A stretch of 64,000 nt of DNA, from the NCBI GenBank assembly GCA_021300155.1, contig JAJTID010000020.1, forward strand, positions 1-64,000. Reading direction: 5' to 3'. The stretch comes from Pirellula sp. GTDB taxonomy: Bacteria; Planctomycetota; Planctomycetia; Pirellulales; Pirellulaceae. Positions 11,560 through 21,125 of the stretch are shown in pieces (positions within the stretch are counted from its first letter, which is position 1; each line of letters opens with the position of its first letter). Both the position numbers and the translations under genes were made by a program. Below the pieces are notes generated by a model. That model did not search any database. It was not told the origin of the DNA and saw only the letters and a program-made list of their open reading frames with translations.

Positions 11560-14500
11560 TTAAGCTGCTGTCGGTGACGACGATAGCTTTTTCAGAACGA
11601 CCAGAACGACACCTAGGACAATGAATGCCAATTGCACGGTTGCAAAGACGACTAGATTTCGCATCAGGTCTCCCTCGAACGCTCCGTAGGCATGCAGGCC
11701 AATCCCAAGTTGATTCGTACCAAACATCGACCAAGCAGTGATGATGTTTCCACAAATCGCAAGGATCGAAAACCCTAACGCACCAACCAATTTGTCCCAG
11801 CGAGCGTGCAACAACAAAGCGTTCCAAAGGACGATCATCAACGCTCCATTCTCCTTTGGATCCCATCCCCAGAAACGCCCCCAACTATCGTCACCCCACA
11901 GTCCGCCAAGAACCGTTCCGACAAAGCTGAAGAACAATCCAAAGCAGACGACTGCATAGCAAATGCGATACAACACAGGGATGGCTGACCGTACGCTGAT
12001 TACCCAGCTTTCTTGGCTCTTCTCACCGGCAAAGATGGATAATCCGTATGCAATCACGATGACGATTCCGAATAGCCCCGCAAAGAAGGTCGCACTGTAT
12101 CCTACCGAGACACTGATCACGTGTGTCGAAAGCCAAAACTGCGTATCCAAAACCGCGCGCAATACAGGCATGGTGTCACCCACGTCGAGGCCGTAAGCCA
12201 CCTGCAAACTGAGCCACCCCGAAACCGCTGCAACGATCATCGATACGCCGATTGGGAATAGAATCTCAGCCACGACACAGAACAGTACCATACCCCATCC
12301 GATAAAGACCGCAGCCGAATACAGACTAACGACAGGAGGCCGCTCCGAAATGTAGATTCGTGCGACGATGGCATATGTGTGAAACAACAAAGTAGCAATA
12401 CATATCCACAAGCTAATCGTGCGCAGCGACTGAGGCATGATCGCATAACTGATGAGAGCAAAGAATCCCGCCAGCAAATAGAACACCTGCGCATTCAGGA
12501 ATGCATTCATCCCGTCAAAGCGATTTTCAAATTCCACCTTGCTGGTTCTCATGAGCTCTGTCCCAAACGCTTTGAGCGACGTTTCTTTAAACTCCTGCAC
12601 CGCACGGTTGATCTTGGGAGCATCTTTCTTGTCTTCCATGTAGATCCCGCCGATCTCAAAAAACTTGAGGGCCGCTGCTGCCGCAGGCTCATCGCTCTTT
12701 GCCATAATCGCTGGAATCGCATCAAAAAACGCTACACCAAACGAGTTCCAACCGCGAGGTGGTGCCTTCATTCCAGGAAGGGCCTCCGGTTCCTTCATCG
12801 ACGGAAGAATCGCAGGAATGTTTGCGCGACGCAATCGTTCGACCATCGGGGTCATTTGGGAAATCTCTTGCTCGATCTTTTGCTGGTTTCCTGACGTTAA
12901 GCTCGGCGGAGAAATCGGTCGATAAGCATCGATCAACGCATCGACCATCGAAATCTTTTGCAAAACATCCAGCATCTTTTCATCTTCGCGAGGGAGCTGT
13001 TTACCAGCTTCTCTTTCTTGGATGATGCGCGACATGCGCGGGCCAATGGACCGCATTCCATCGATGATGCTGTTGTACGAATAACGATTGGAACCGACGC
13101 GATCGAGATTCAAATCCGTGGTCACACTCGTGTCATCGATGCGGATCAAAGGGTTCTCTCGAACCCAATCATCGTTCATGATCACCGCGAACAACCACTC
13201 TGATGCAGATACCCGCTTCTCTTCGGGGTACTTGGGGTCCTTTGCTTTCTTCGGATCTTCCAAACGTACCAACGCATATGGTTTGTTAGAAAGAATCTCA
13301 AGAACCTCAGCACCGGCCAATTCAAACGGCTTCACACGTCCACCATAGTTTACCGGAATGGAGCCGATGGCTTGATAGTCGATCGAATCTCGGTCCTTTG
13401 ACTTGGGGATCCACAATCCAACAAAGTAGACGAGCATGATGAAGGAGACGGCACCTGCCAAAACCCATTGCCTCCATGGCGTCTTGGGCGAACTAGGCAT
13501 GAGCTCTGCCGGTGCTGCCGCTCCGCGTTCATACTTCATTGCGAAGCGAGCAAACGTTCCGCCAAAGTGGAACAACATCCCCAACCCGACGAGCACGCAA
13601 GACACATATGGAATGAGCCAACCTGCATTCGTCACCACTTGAAGTACCGTCTGTTCTACACCAAATGGACTTTTTTCCTTCGGGATGTAGCTGCTTTGAT
13701 AAAACGTCTCACCGCGAAAGCGCATCGGGCTATTCATCCACACACGCCCGTCCTGAAGCACGTTTCCATCTTTGTCCGAGATCGTTACATAAGACGAATA
13801 GTCTTTCGGGATCGAAGTGTTGGTGTACTCTTCAAGAACTACATCTTTCAACGTAATGCTGTAGTCTTTGTAGTTGCGACGAAACACGAGTCCGAGATCA
13901 TACTTCTTACTCGCGATCTCAATGTTCTCGTAGAGAGGGCTGAATGCAACTTGGTCATCGCTAAGCCACTGGCTCGCAACATAACTGCCGATTTTTGATT
14001 GGTCTTCCTTTTTGAGCAAAGTGTAGAAAGCAGAAGCAACGTTGGATTCATCCGATGTTCCGCCCTTCTTGCTAGCTTCAGTTAACTCCCACTCGAGCCC
14101 AAGGCCCTGAAGCATTGCATCGGGAGTCCCATCTGCTGGTGGCGATTTGCGCTTCCTGATGTTGGAGTTCGCAAACCACTGATCAATCTGGATGGAAAAC
14201 GGAATACCATCTGCCGTAAGAGGCTTTTTGTTTCGGAGTGAATCTGCAATCATGTGATGGTCAAACGCGATGACACGATTCTCTTTGTCCGGGCTGCGGT
14301 CGATGATCACGAACTCGACCGTGTCGACTTCTACTGCCGCAGTCGTTTTTTGTCCCTCTGCTAATGACACACGTTCTTCGGTTTGTGCGTCACCAAAGAT
14401 GAATTGCCCCACCATCAATAGCCCAACGCCGAAGTGTATCAGTACATTGCCACCGCGTTGGCCAAATAAAAACATAAGCCCGGTCAACAATACAAATCCT

Positions 14501-15222
14501 ACGCCTAGGCTTTTGGTCAATTGCCAAACAATCCTCAGTCCCGGATCAGGAATGCGAAATGCGTCGAATGTAAAGATGAGAAATAAGCTCACAAAGGATG
14601 TCAATATGACAGCGGTGATCGCTGTGCCAAACATGACTTTTGTCTTGGGTGTCCAAAGGATCAACCACGCGAGCGACGCTAAGGTCAATATGTGCGCAGC
14701 CGTTTTCGTTCCAAACCAAATCCAGTCGTATGCGAACGGAGGTTCACCTTGCAACCCATCGCCGTAATGGGCCCCAACGATGACCAGTCCGACAAGAAAG
14801 AACCCCAGCAACGTGAATAACATGCCTGCAGCAAAGCGTCCTCCTTTGGCTCGCATGGAAAACCGCGTCAGCTTGGCTGCAAACAAATTGATGAGCAGAA
14901 CCAACCCAATGGTTGCTCCACCCGGCATCGCGAACATACCAGGCACGGGCTTCTCATGGGGGAAAACAGTCTGCGGGACAAATACATCGAAGCTAACATA
15001 CGCGATCCAGCTATTGAAGTAGCGTTGCTTGACGTCGACGATCGTCTCCTGATCTTGTGCCAGTGTACCCACCAGAAGCATCAGTGTTCCGGCCGCGAAC
15101 ATAGCAACGGCGATCTTCAGCGAGCCAAGCGCCGTCAACACTCGCCACAAAAAGGAATCTAAATCGGCCGCCGTCTTGGCAGTCGATACGTTGGCAAAGC
15201 GTTCATTGGTAATAGCTGACAT
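11560..15222 (-). CDS. ccsBA: Fused ResB-CcsA system II cytochrome c biogenesis protein
   Basis: This 1220-residue membrane protein fuses both halves of the system II haem lyase, which exports haem and attaches it to CxxCH apocytochromes outside the membrane. Residues about 20-560 match ResB/CcsB, with several membrane helices and a large extracytoplasmic loop. Residues about 590-900 form a further extracytoplasmic region (SIPVNYGGRVKPFELAGAEV). Residues about 915-1200 are CcsA/CcmF-like, with the haem-handling WWD motif WGDDSWGRFWGWDPKENGA followed by HARW. It starts 2 bases after the stop of the lipoprotein gene at 15225, so they form an operon. Cytochrome substrates include the CxxCH protein at 21126. 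Fused CcsBA occurs in several phyla, and the long central insertion is notable. Confidence 0.93.
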   Translation of the reverse strand: MSAITNERFANVSTAKTAADLDSFLWRVLTALGSLKIAVAMFAAGTLMLLVGTLAQDQETIVDVKQRYFNSWIAYVSFDVFVPQTVFPHEKPVPGMFAMPGGATIGLVLLINLFAAKLTRFSMRAKGGRFAAGMLFTLLGFFLVGLVIVGAHYGDGLQGEPPFAYDWIWFGTKTAAHILTLASLAWLILWTPKTKVMFGTAITAVILTSFVSLFLIFTFDAFRIPDPGLRIVWQLTKSLGVGFVLLTGLMFLFGQRGGNVLIHFGVGLLMVGQFIFGDAQTEERVSLAEGQKTTAAVEVDTVEFVIIDRSPDKENRVIAFDHHMIADSLRNKKPLTADGIPFSIQIDQWFANSNIRKRKSPPADGTPDAMLQGLGLEWELTEASKKGGTSDESNVASAFYTLLKKEDQSKIGSYVASQWLSDDQVAFSPLYENIEIASKKYDLGLVFRRNYKDYSITLKDVVLEEYTNTSIPKDYSSYVTISDKDGNVLQDGRVWMNSPMRFRGETFYQSSYIPKEKSPFGVEQTVLQVVTNAGWLIPYVSCVLVGLGMLFHFGGTFARFAMKYERGAAAPAELMPSSPKTPWRQWVLAGAVSFIMLVYFVGLWIPKSKDRDSIDYQAIGSIPVNYGGRVKPFELAGAEVLEILSNKPYALVRLEDPKKAKDPKYPEEKRVSASEWLFAVIMNDDWVRENPLIRIDDTSVTTDLNLDRVGSNRYSYNSIIDGMRSIGPRMSRIIQEREAGKQLPREDEKMLDVLQKISMVDALIDAYRPISPPSLTSGNQQKIEQEISQMTPMVERLRRANIPAILPSMKEPEALPGMKAPPRGWNSFGVAFFDAIPAIMAKSDEPAAAAALKFFEIGGIYMEDKKDAPKINRAVQEFKETSLKAFGTELMRTSKVEFENRFDGMNAFLNAQVFYLLAGFFALISYAIMPQSLRTISLWICIATLLFHTYAIVARIYISERPPVVSLYSAAVFIGWGMVLFCVVAEILFPIGVSMIVAAVSGWLSLQVAYGLDVGDTMPVLRAVLDTQFWLSTHVISVSVGYSATFFAGLFGIVIVIAYGLSIFAGEKSQESWVISVRSAIPVLYRICYAVVCFGLFFSFVGTVLGGLWGDDSWGRFWGWDPKENGALMIVLWNALLLHARWDKLVGALGFSILAICGNIITAWSMFGTNQLGIGLHAYGAFEGDLMRNLVVFATVQLAFIVLGVVLVVLKKLSSSPTAA

Positions 15223-15224
15223 GA

Positions 15225-16490
15225 TTATTCCTCACGCAACGATTTCACGAAGCGAAGTAAATTTGGTTTTTGTTCGTCGGCGATGCGATTGCTAGATTTC
15301 AACTTCACAAACACAGGGGCCTGCGAGTTTTTCGCGGGTATGGCTGCGATCAATAGTCCGACCGCTTCCGGATCATTCTCCAATCGAATCGTATAAAGTT
15401 TAGCTTCGCGATCTCCAGAGGGAATCATTTCGGCTGTCGCGACGGCCTTTTCGGCATAGGTGTCGATGACTGTCGCATCATCCGTTTTGAGGATTTGTTG
15501 TGACCACATTTTGCAATTCTCGAGCGGTGAGTCGACTGCTTGACTGATCGCAACTTCACCTTCACCTCCGCTGGATTTGATTCGCAAGGTTGCGATACGA
15601 AATGCGTTTTGAGGTGGCAACAATTCCCAACCGTCAGGAAGGTCGTACTTTAACTCCGGTCTCGTTGTAGCCGTATTTCTAGAAGAATCGGACGGCATTG
15701 GACTATTGGCGGGTACATTGGGTTCGCTGCTGTTTGTTGTTGCGGCAGAGGCTGGATCCGATGCCTTCGAAAGAGAAGGCGCGGGTGATGCAGCCCCATT
15801 TTGATCAAAAACATACGCCGGGATGCTGCTCCCTGCACGCGGAACTTCCACGAGCTGCTTCATTAATTCCTCGATCGACTGCGGAGCCAATTGCAACTGG
15901 CCACGCCATCGATTGAATTGCTCGCGCAAGTAAGTTGGCCAGTCCGCTGGATCCGTCGAAGCCGCGAGTTTGGTGACCGTCATCATGACCGGCTTTTCCC
16001 CGTCTGCGATGGAAATCGCGACCTTGGCATCCGCAATCGAGTCTCCGGGTTGCATGGACCATCCCTCCGGAAGAGGAAAATTCGGAGCACTCGTCTCGGG
16101 GTCGGCGGTAAATTGAGCAACGATGGTCTCGAAAGGTCCGCGAGCTTTCTCAATTCGATCGATTGTGTCGGTAATTTTTAGAAAGTACCCATAACCATTC
16201 AAAGGGAAGATGGCGCCGAGGATTCGTTTTTCGTTGTTCGGAATCGAGCTTCCTGACATGCCAGGCATCCCCATTGGAGGCATTTTGCCGCCGGCTTGGG
16301 GAACGCTAGCTTGAGCATTTGGCAGAACCACAAAGACCGTATCTTCTTTGGGTGCGACATAAACCCGCGGCTCCCTTTTGGGTTCGCAAGCGACAAACAG
16401 GGCTAAAACAGCCAGTAGTGGAAGCCAGCAAGGTTTTTTTGGGTGGGACTGCGAATTCAAAGTGTTGGCCAAAAAACGAGTGAATGACAA
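15225..16490 (-). CDS. Lipoprotein of unknown function cotranscribed with ccsBA
   Basis: The gene encodes 421 residues. The 16490 start is TTG, giving a basic N-terminus, then a hydrophobic segment (LPLLAVLALFVAC) with a lipobox cysteine and an export-competent C-terminal part. Two similar segments recur in the mature protein, around PLPEGWSMQPGDSIADAKVAI and DLPDGWELLPPQNAFRIATL, suggesting an internal duplication of a domain. The middle is low-complexity (Ser, Ala, Pro). The gene ends 2 bases before the ccsBA start region, so a role in cytochrome c maturation or respiratory assembly is plausible. No named family was recognised. Confidence 0.82.
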   Translation of the reverse strand: MSFTRFLANTLNSQSHPKKPCWLPLLAVLALFVACEPKREPRVYVAPKEDTVFVVLPNAQASVPQAGGKMPPMGMPGMSGSSIPNNEKRILGAIFPLNGYGYFLKITDTIDRIEKARGPFETIVAQFTADPETSAPNFPLPEGWSMQPGDSIADAKVAISIADGEKPVMMTVTKLAASTDPADWPTYLREQFNRWRGQLQLAPQSIEELMKQLVEVPRAGSSIPAYVFDQNGAASPAPSLSKASDPASAATTNSSEPNVPANSPMPSDSSRNTATTRPELKYDLPDGWELLPPQNAFRIATLRIKSSGGEGEVAISQAVDSPLENCKMWSQQILKTDDATVIDTYAEKAVATAEMIPSGDREAKLYTIRLENDPEAVGLLIAAIPAKNSQAPVFVKLKSSNRIADEQKPNLLRFVKSLREE

Positions 16491-16651
16491 AGCGCAACTA
16501 TTGTTTTTGTGGGCGTTTGCGCTGATTTTAGGCAGGGAAGGTACGGTGGGAAATGTTGTTCACTTCGACTATAGCGTGCGAGCCAAATCCCACGTACTCT
16601 AATATACCGTGCCATTGTATAGGTAGGCCGATACTCCGCTAAGTTGAAAAA

Positions 16652-16690
16652 CTGCGGGCGGCAAGGGTTTTCGGCCGAGTCCGCCCACAG
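16652..16690. repeat. Interrupted inverted repeat in a divergent promoter region
   Basis: CTGCGGGCGG (16652-16661) faces CCGCCCACAG (16681-16690) with one mismatch and a 19-base spacer. It lies in the 254-base region between the divergent lipoprotein and MBL genes, so it may be an operator or a transcript hairpin. Nothing further can be assigned. Confidence 0.3.
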
Positions 16691-16744
16691 TGAACTTTTG
16701 TTTTCCAGAGACTTTTCGTTTTTCCGCTTCACAAGCTTTTTTGC

Positions 16745-17551
16745 GTGCCTCACTCCTTAAAGACAATTTCATTTCCCGGCGAATTCATCGTGTTAGGATC
16801 GGGGACGAGCGTCGGTGTTCCAGCAATCGGATGCGGCTGCGACGTTTGCACCAGCTCCAATCCTCGCAACAACCGATCCCGGAGCAGTGCCATTCTTGGT
16901 TTGCCCGGTGGAAATCTCCTGATCGACACCGCACCGGATTTGAGAACACAATTGCTGCGCGAGGGGATTGGGGTCGTGCATTCCGTACTCTTCACGCATG
17001 AGCACGCAGATCATTTGCACGGTATGGACGACATTCGGTTGTTCCCGTTCATGATTGGCAGGCCTGTACCCGTCTACGCGACAGAGCATGTGCAGTCCCG
17101 AATACGGCGAGTCTTTGACTATGCATTTGAAAAACGGGAGCCAACTCACATGGGTGCGGCTCCGCAATTGGAGTTGATCCGAATCGATGATACGCCGTTC
17201 GAAGTGCTCGGAACGCATATCACTCCCATTCCGCTGATCCATGGGCCCTACTGCCGAGTCTACGGTTTTCGATTTGGGAATCTCGCGTATTGTACTGATA
17301 CCAATCAGATCGAATCCGGCAGTATGGATTTGCTTCACGGACTGGATACGCTGATCCTCGATGCATTGCGATACACGCCACATCCAACCCACTTTTGCAT
17401 CGAAGAAGCCTTGGCCATTATCGAACAACTCAAGCCCAAGAAAGCATATCTGACTCACCTCTCGCATGAGATTGATTACGAGAAGGTCAATGCTCGACTT
17501 CCCTCGAGCGTGCGGTTGGCTTATGACGGATTGCGAATCCCCCTAACATGA
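16745..17551 (+). CDS. MBL-fold metallohydrolase, PhnP-like
   Basis: This 268-residue metallo-beta-lactamase-fold hydrolase shows the metal motif HEHADHLHG (His85, His87, Asp89, His90), a further metal His in PLIHGPYC, and the C-terminal LTHLSHEIDY. The N-terminal GTSVGVPAIGCGCDVC followed by NPRNNRSRSS matches the PhnP-like subgroup, which includes 5-phosphoribosyl 1,2-cyclic phosphate phosphodiesterase. The substrate here is not shown. The start is GTG at 16745. The stop overlaps the ATG of the cyclase gene by four bases (ATGA), so translation is coupled. No phosphonate (C-P lyase) genes are nearby, which argues for a different substrate. Confidence 0.88.
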   Translation: MPHSLKTISFPGEFIVLGSGTSVGVPAIGCGCDVCTSSNPRNNRSRSSAILGLPGGNLLIDTAPDLRTQLLREGIGVVHSVLFTHEHADHLHGMDDIRLFPFMIGRPVPVYATEHVQSRIRRVFDYAFEKREPTHMGAAPQLELIRIDDTPFEVLGTHITPIPLIHGPYCRVYGFRFGNLAYCTDTNQIESGSMDLLHGLDTLILDALRYTPHPTHFCIEEALAIIEQLKPKKAYLTHLSHEIDYEKVNARLPSSVRLAYDGLRIPLT

Positions 17552-19494
17552 GCAACGCATTCGAAACAGGTGGTGCATTAACAGGCGATTTGAAGGAGAG
17601 AGTGCGAGTTTCGCTTCAGACGATTCGCACCAGTTTGCGAGACGCGCTCGTCGATGGAACGCATTGGGCCGGGAAACTATCCAACTCTGCCCTTTCGACA
17701 GCCACAGCCGTTAGTGCTCTGAGCGCTTGTCGAAACCAGTACCTCCGACAACGATGGCATATCGACGAACAAGACCGCTCCAACTACGGGCTCGAACGAT
17801 GGGAATCGCTAATTGAAAAAGGTTCGGTCTGGTTATCGAAAGTACAGAACACCGATGGAGGTTTTGGAGACACCGATAGGTCTCTTTCCAACATCGCTAC
17901 AACACTGCTGGTCATCGCTGCTTGGGAGTTGTCAGGACACACGCTGCGTTTCGCCGAGCAAGTGAAGCGAGCTTGGCAGTACGTGGACAACCTTGGGCGT
18001 TGGGATAGTTTGCGAAAACGATATGGCAAAGACAAGACCTTTGTCGTTCCCATCATGACCAATTGCGCCATCGCTGGCCTTCTCGACTGGAAAGAGATAC
18101 CGACATTGCCGTTCGAGGCAGCGGCCTTGCCGCAATCGTGGTATCGATTTGCCAAAATGCCGGTGGTCAGTTATGCGGTCCCTGCATTGGTAGCCATTGG
18201 CCAAGCGCAATTCGTCCACGCACCACCTAAAAATCCCGTGGCGAGACTAGTTCGCAAAGCTGCACGCGCGTCGACGTTGCGGGTGCTTGCCACGATGCAA
18301 CCAACAAGTGGTGGGTACCTTGAGGCAACACCGTTGACCAGCTTTGTTTTGATGAGCCTTGCATCGATCGATCTAGCAGACCACATGGTAAGTCGGCGTG
18401 CAATGAAGTTCATCGTGGACTCCGTCATGCCAGACGGGAGTTGGCCGATCGATACAAATCTCGCGACTTGGTTGACATCTCTAACCATGAAGTCCTACTT
18501 TCCCCATGGTAATGTCGATACTCCGGTGGTTGGCGAACTCGAGATGAAGCAATGGGAACGCTCGGTCGATTGGTTGCTGTCATGTCAACATCGCGAACGT
18601 CATCCTTTCACGGGCGCGGAACCGGGTGGCTGGGGCTGGACGAACTTAAGCGGATCGGTGCCTGACTCCGACGACACTCCGGCCGCATTGCTGGCACTCG
18701 GAAATTTTTATAACTACTGCCTCCAGTTACGGTCGTCGAACCAATCCTTGATATCGAGCACACGATTAGAGGAAGTGCTACGCGCAAAAGACATGGGCTG
18801 TCTCTGGTTGGTGCGATTGCAAAACAGCGATGGTGGTTGGCCGACGTTTTGCAAAGGTTGGGGGACATTGCCCTTTGATCGAAGCGGTTCGGATCTCACA
18901 GCCCACGCGTTACGAGCATTGCACTTATGGAAGGGATCTTTGAACAGCTCGCTTCGAGCTGCAGCGGATCGGGCCTCGGCGCGAGGCTGGAATTACCTGC
19001 GTCGCCATCAACACAAGGATGGAAGTTGGTTACCACTTTGGTTTGGCAATCAAGACCGAGCCGAGGAAGACAATCCGATTTATGGAACCGCGCGCGTGCT
19101 GTTGGCCTATGGTGATTGCGGACTGGTGGATGACGATTGTGCAAAGCGGGCAATTGCATTTCTTCAAGAGTCGCAGCGCGAAGCTGGCGGTTGGGGCGGT
19201 GGTACCTCGATTCAATATGCGGAATCGATGGATTCGCTCAGGAGCAACGAAGGTTCCGCAACGATGGAAGAGACAGCCGTTGCCCTCGAAGCAATGATTG
19301 CATGCGGAGGAACAGATTCTCGCGAGTCGATCGAGCAAGGTATCGATTGGTTGTGCAAGGCGATGGACCGACAGTACTTCCGTACTAGCCAGCCAATCGG
19401 ATTCTACTTTGCCAAACTATGGTATCACGAGGAACTTTACCCCCTTACCTTTTCCTTATCAGCTTTGGAGCGTTCTAAACTCTGGCTTTCGTAG
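17548..19494 (+). CDS. Squalene-hopene-cyclase-like terpene cyclase
   Basis: The 648 residues match the length of squalene-hopene cyclases. QW-type repeats are visible at NTDGGFGD, MPDGSWPID, NSDGGWPTF, HKDGSWLPLWFGNQ and REAGGWGGG. The catalytic acid motif DXDDTA appears as DSDDTP (Asp373, Asp375, Asp376, Thr377), with Pro where Ala is usual. The later GGWPTF block with SGSDLTAHALRAL aligns with the SHC block that ends in EDVTAHVL. It probably protonates and cyclises a squalene-type polyprene at the membrane to a hopanoid or related triterpene. The exact product is unclear because the motif is variant. It is translationally coupled to the MBL hydrolase just upstream. Confidence 0.88.
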   Translation: MSNAFETGGALTGDLKERVRVSLQTIRTSLRDALVDGTHWAGKLSNSALSTATAVSALSACRNQYLRQRWHIDEQDRSNYGLERWESLIEKGSVWLSKVQNTDGGFGDTDRSLSNIATTLLVIAAWELSGHTLRFAEQVKRAWQYVDNLGRWDSLRKRYGKDKTFVVPIMTNCAIAGLLDWKEIPTLPFEAAALPQSWYRFAKMPVVSYAVPALVAIGQAQFVHAPPKNPVARLVRKAARASTLRVLATMQPTSGGYLEATPLTSFVLMSLASIDLADHMVSRRAMKFIVDSVMPDGSWPIDTNLATWLTSLTMKSYFPHGNVDTPVVGELEMKQWERSVDWLLSCQHRERHPFTGAEPGGWGWTNLSGSVPDSDDTPAALLALGNFYNYCLQLRSSNQSLISSTRLEEVLRAKDMGCLWLVRLQNSDGGWPTFCKGWGTLPFDRSGSDLTAHALRALHLWKGSLNSSLRAAADRASARGWNYLRRHQHKDGSWLPLWFGNQDRAEEDNPIYGTARVLLAYGDCGLVDDDCAKRAIAFLQESQREAGGWGGGTSIQYAESMDSLRSNEGSATMEETAVALEAMIACGGTDSRESIEQGIDWLCKAMDRQYFRTSQPIGFYFAKLWYHEELYPLTFSLSALERSKLWLS

Positions 19495-19588
19495 CTGTCG
19501 GTTGTGGTGTTCTGCCCGACGTCGAGAATTTCAATTCAAGGGGACAAGCAGATGACACATAGGCATCGTATATTTCGATCGCTTCCAT

Positions 19589-19622
19589 CCTTCCGCGTCC
19601 TAGGACGATACCTGACGGAAGG
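19589..19622 (+). terminator. Hairpin after the cyclase gene
   Basis: CCTTCCG (19589-19595) pairs perfectly with CGGAAGG (19616-19622). The loop contains the palindrome CGTCCTAGGACG. It lies between the convergent cyclase and DUF1501 genes, about 95 bases past the cyclase stop. There is no clear T-run, so terminator function is only probable. Confidence 0.4.
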
Positions 19623-19671
19623 CTACCGATCTACGATAGCATGAGACACTAGCAACAGATTTTCGTTTGAA

Positions 19672-21111
19672 CTAAATCAGTTCTCGCACCGCTTCGACGT
19701 GTTCGACTCCCACGAGCTTTTGATCGAGACCGCTATAAAAATAGGACAGTTTGTTCGGGTCCATCCCCATTTGCGTGAGGATGGTCGCGTGCAAGTTGCG
19801 AACATGCAAAGGTCGCTCGACGGCGGCGGCGCCGAGTTCGTCGGTCGTGCCAACCGATTGTCCTCCCTTGATCCCGCCACCTGCCATCCACATGGTGAAG
19901 CCATACGAATTGTGGTCGCGCCCAGTCGACTGTTGATACTCGGCAACCGGCTGGCGACCGAACTCACCACCCCAGACAATCAATGTGCTATCGAGCAGTC
20001 CCTTGCGTTTCAAATCTTTGAGCAAGGCGGCGATTGGTTTGTCGGTTCTTCCCGCGTGCAGATTGTGATTGGTTGCCAAGTCACCGTGTGCATCCCAGTT
20101 GGCATCGTTGTGGGAGCCACCGGAATAAAGCTGAATGAACCGGACTCCTCGCTCCACCATGCGCCGAGCCAACAAACAGCGTCGACCAAAATCGTCCGTT
20201 TGCTTATCACCAACACCATAGAGATCGAGTGTTTCTTGGGATTCTTGGGATAGATCGACTAACTCCGGTGCAGATTGTTGCATCTTGAATGCGAGCTCAT
20301 AGCTCTTGATCCGTGCACTTAATTCAGAGTTGTTCGGTCTAGAAAGCAAATGAGCATCGTTGTTCTCTGCAATGGAATCGATCAGTTCACGTTGCAGTTC
20401 GCGAGAAACGCCGCCTGGAGATTGAAGATCGAGGATGGGAGCGCCTTTGGCTCGTAAGATCGATCCCTGCAAACTAGCAGGCATGTAACCGCTCGACCAA
20501 TTCTTTGCCCCGCTGATCGGCCCACCGGATGGATCCAACATCACGACATAACCTGGCAAGTCTTCGTTCACGGTTCCCAATCCGTAGTTGATCCACGAGC
20601 CGAGGGATGGCGAACCACTCAAGATCTTTCCTGAGTTCATCATCAACATCGCAGAACCGTGGATAGGAGAATCTGCCGTCATCGAATGGATAAACGCGAT
20701 ATCGTCGACGCATTCACCCAAGTTCGGGAATAGATCGCTTACCCATTTGCCACACTGTCCGTACTGTTTGAACTTCCAACGCGGTTCTACGACGCGACCT
20801 TCGTTGCGATGCCCTCCACGTCCAAACGTCTTTACGGTGATCGTTTTGTTGTCCATCCCGATCATGTTGGGCTTGTAGTCAAACGTGTCGATTTGACTGG
20901 GGCCACCATACATGAACAAAAAGATAACCGACTTCGCTTTCGCGGCCGCAGCAGGCAGGAACGCGCTCGGTGAAGGAGACTGGCCCGCCTGTGCCTTCGA
21001 GAAAAAGCCATCCGCGGACAAGAAGGAACTGAGCGCGACGCCACCGAATCCACACCCGGATTGCCATAGGAATTCGCGGCGAGTTCGACCACAGAAATTT
21101 TGTTTTGTCAT
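19672..21111 (-). CDS. DUF1501 protein, Tat-exported
   Basis: DUF1501 proteins are sulfatase-fold-like secreted proteins that are extremely abundant in planctomycetes and almost always paired with a DUF1549/DUF1553 protein. The N-terminus has a twin-arginine signal (GRTRREFLWQSGCGFGG). The body shows the family pattern with FLFMYGGPSQIDTFDYKP, HSMTADSPIHGSAMLMMNSG, WDAHGDLATNHN, IVWGGEFGRQP and GRDHNSYGFTMWMAGGGIKGG. The ATG at 21111 was chosen. A TTG at 21129 would overlap the previous stop by four bases (coupled translation) and cannot be excluded. The function is not established biochemically, but export and pairing with a c-type cytochrome suggest extracellular polysaccharide-related or redox work. 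Confidence 0.93.
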   Translation of the reverse strand: MTKQNFCGRTRREFLWQSGCGFGGVALSSFLSADGFFSKAQAGQSPSPSAFLPAAAAKAKSVIFLFMYGGPSQIDTFDYKPNMIGMDNKTITVKTFGRGGHRNEGRVVEPRWKFKQYGQCGKWVSDLFPNLGECVDDIAFIHSMTADSPIHGSAMLMMNSGKILSGSPSLGSWINYGLGTVNEDLPGYVVMLDPSGGPISGAKNWSSGYMPASLQGSILRAKGAPILDLQSPGGVSRELQRELIDSIAENNDAHLLSRPNNSELSARIKSYELAFKMQQSAPELVDLSQESQETLDLYGVGDKQTDDFGRRCLLARRMVERGVRFIQLYSGGSHNDANWDAHGDLATNHNLHAGRTDKPIAALLKDLKRKGLLDSTLIVWGGEFGRQPVAEYQQSTGRDHNSYGFTMWMAGGGIKGGQSVGTTDELGAAAVERPLHVRNLHATILTQMGMDPNKLSYFYSGLDQKLVGVEHVEAVRELI

Positions 21112-21125
21112 GATTTGTTTCTCGA

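Noticed and set aside
12379-12894. Plus-strand frame of 171 codons inside ccsBA
   Set aside because: Shadow of the ccsBA extracytoplasmic region; basic, low-complexity and without RBS.
16793-17467. Minus-strand 224-codon open frame
   Set aside because: It lies antisense to the well-supported MBL hydrolase and shows no protein pattern.
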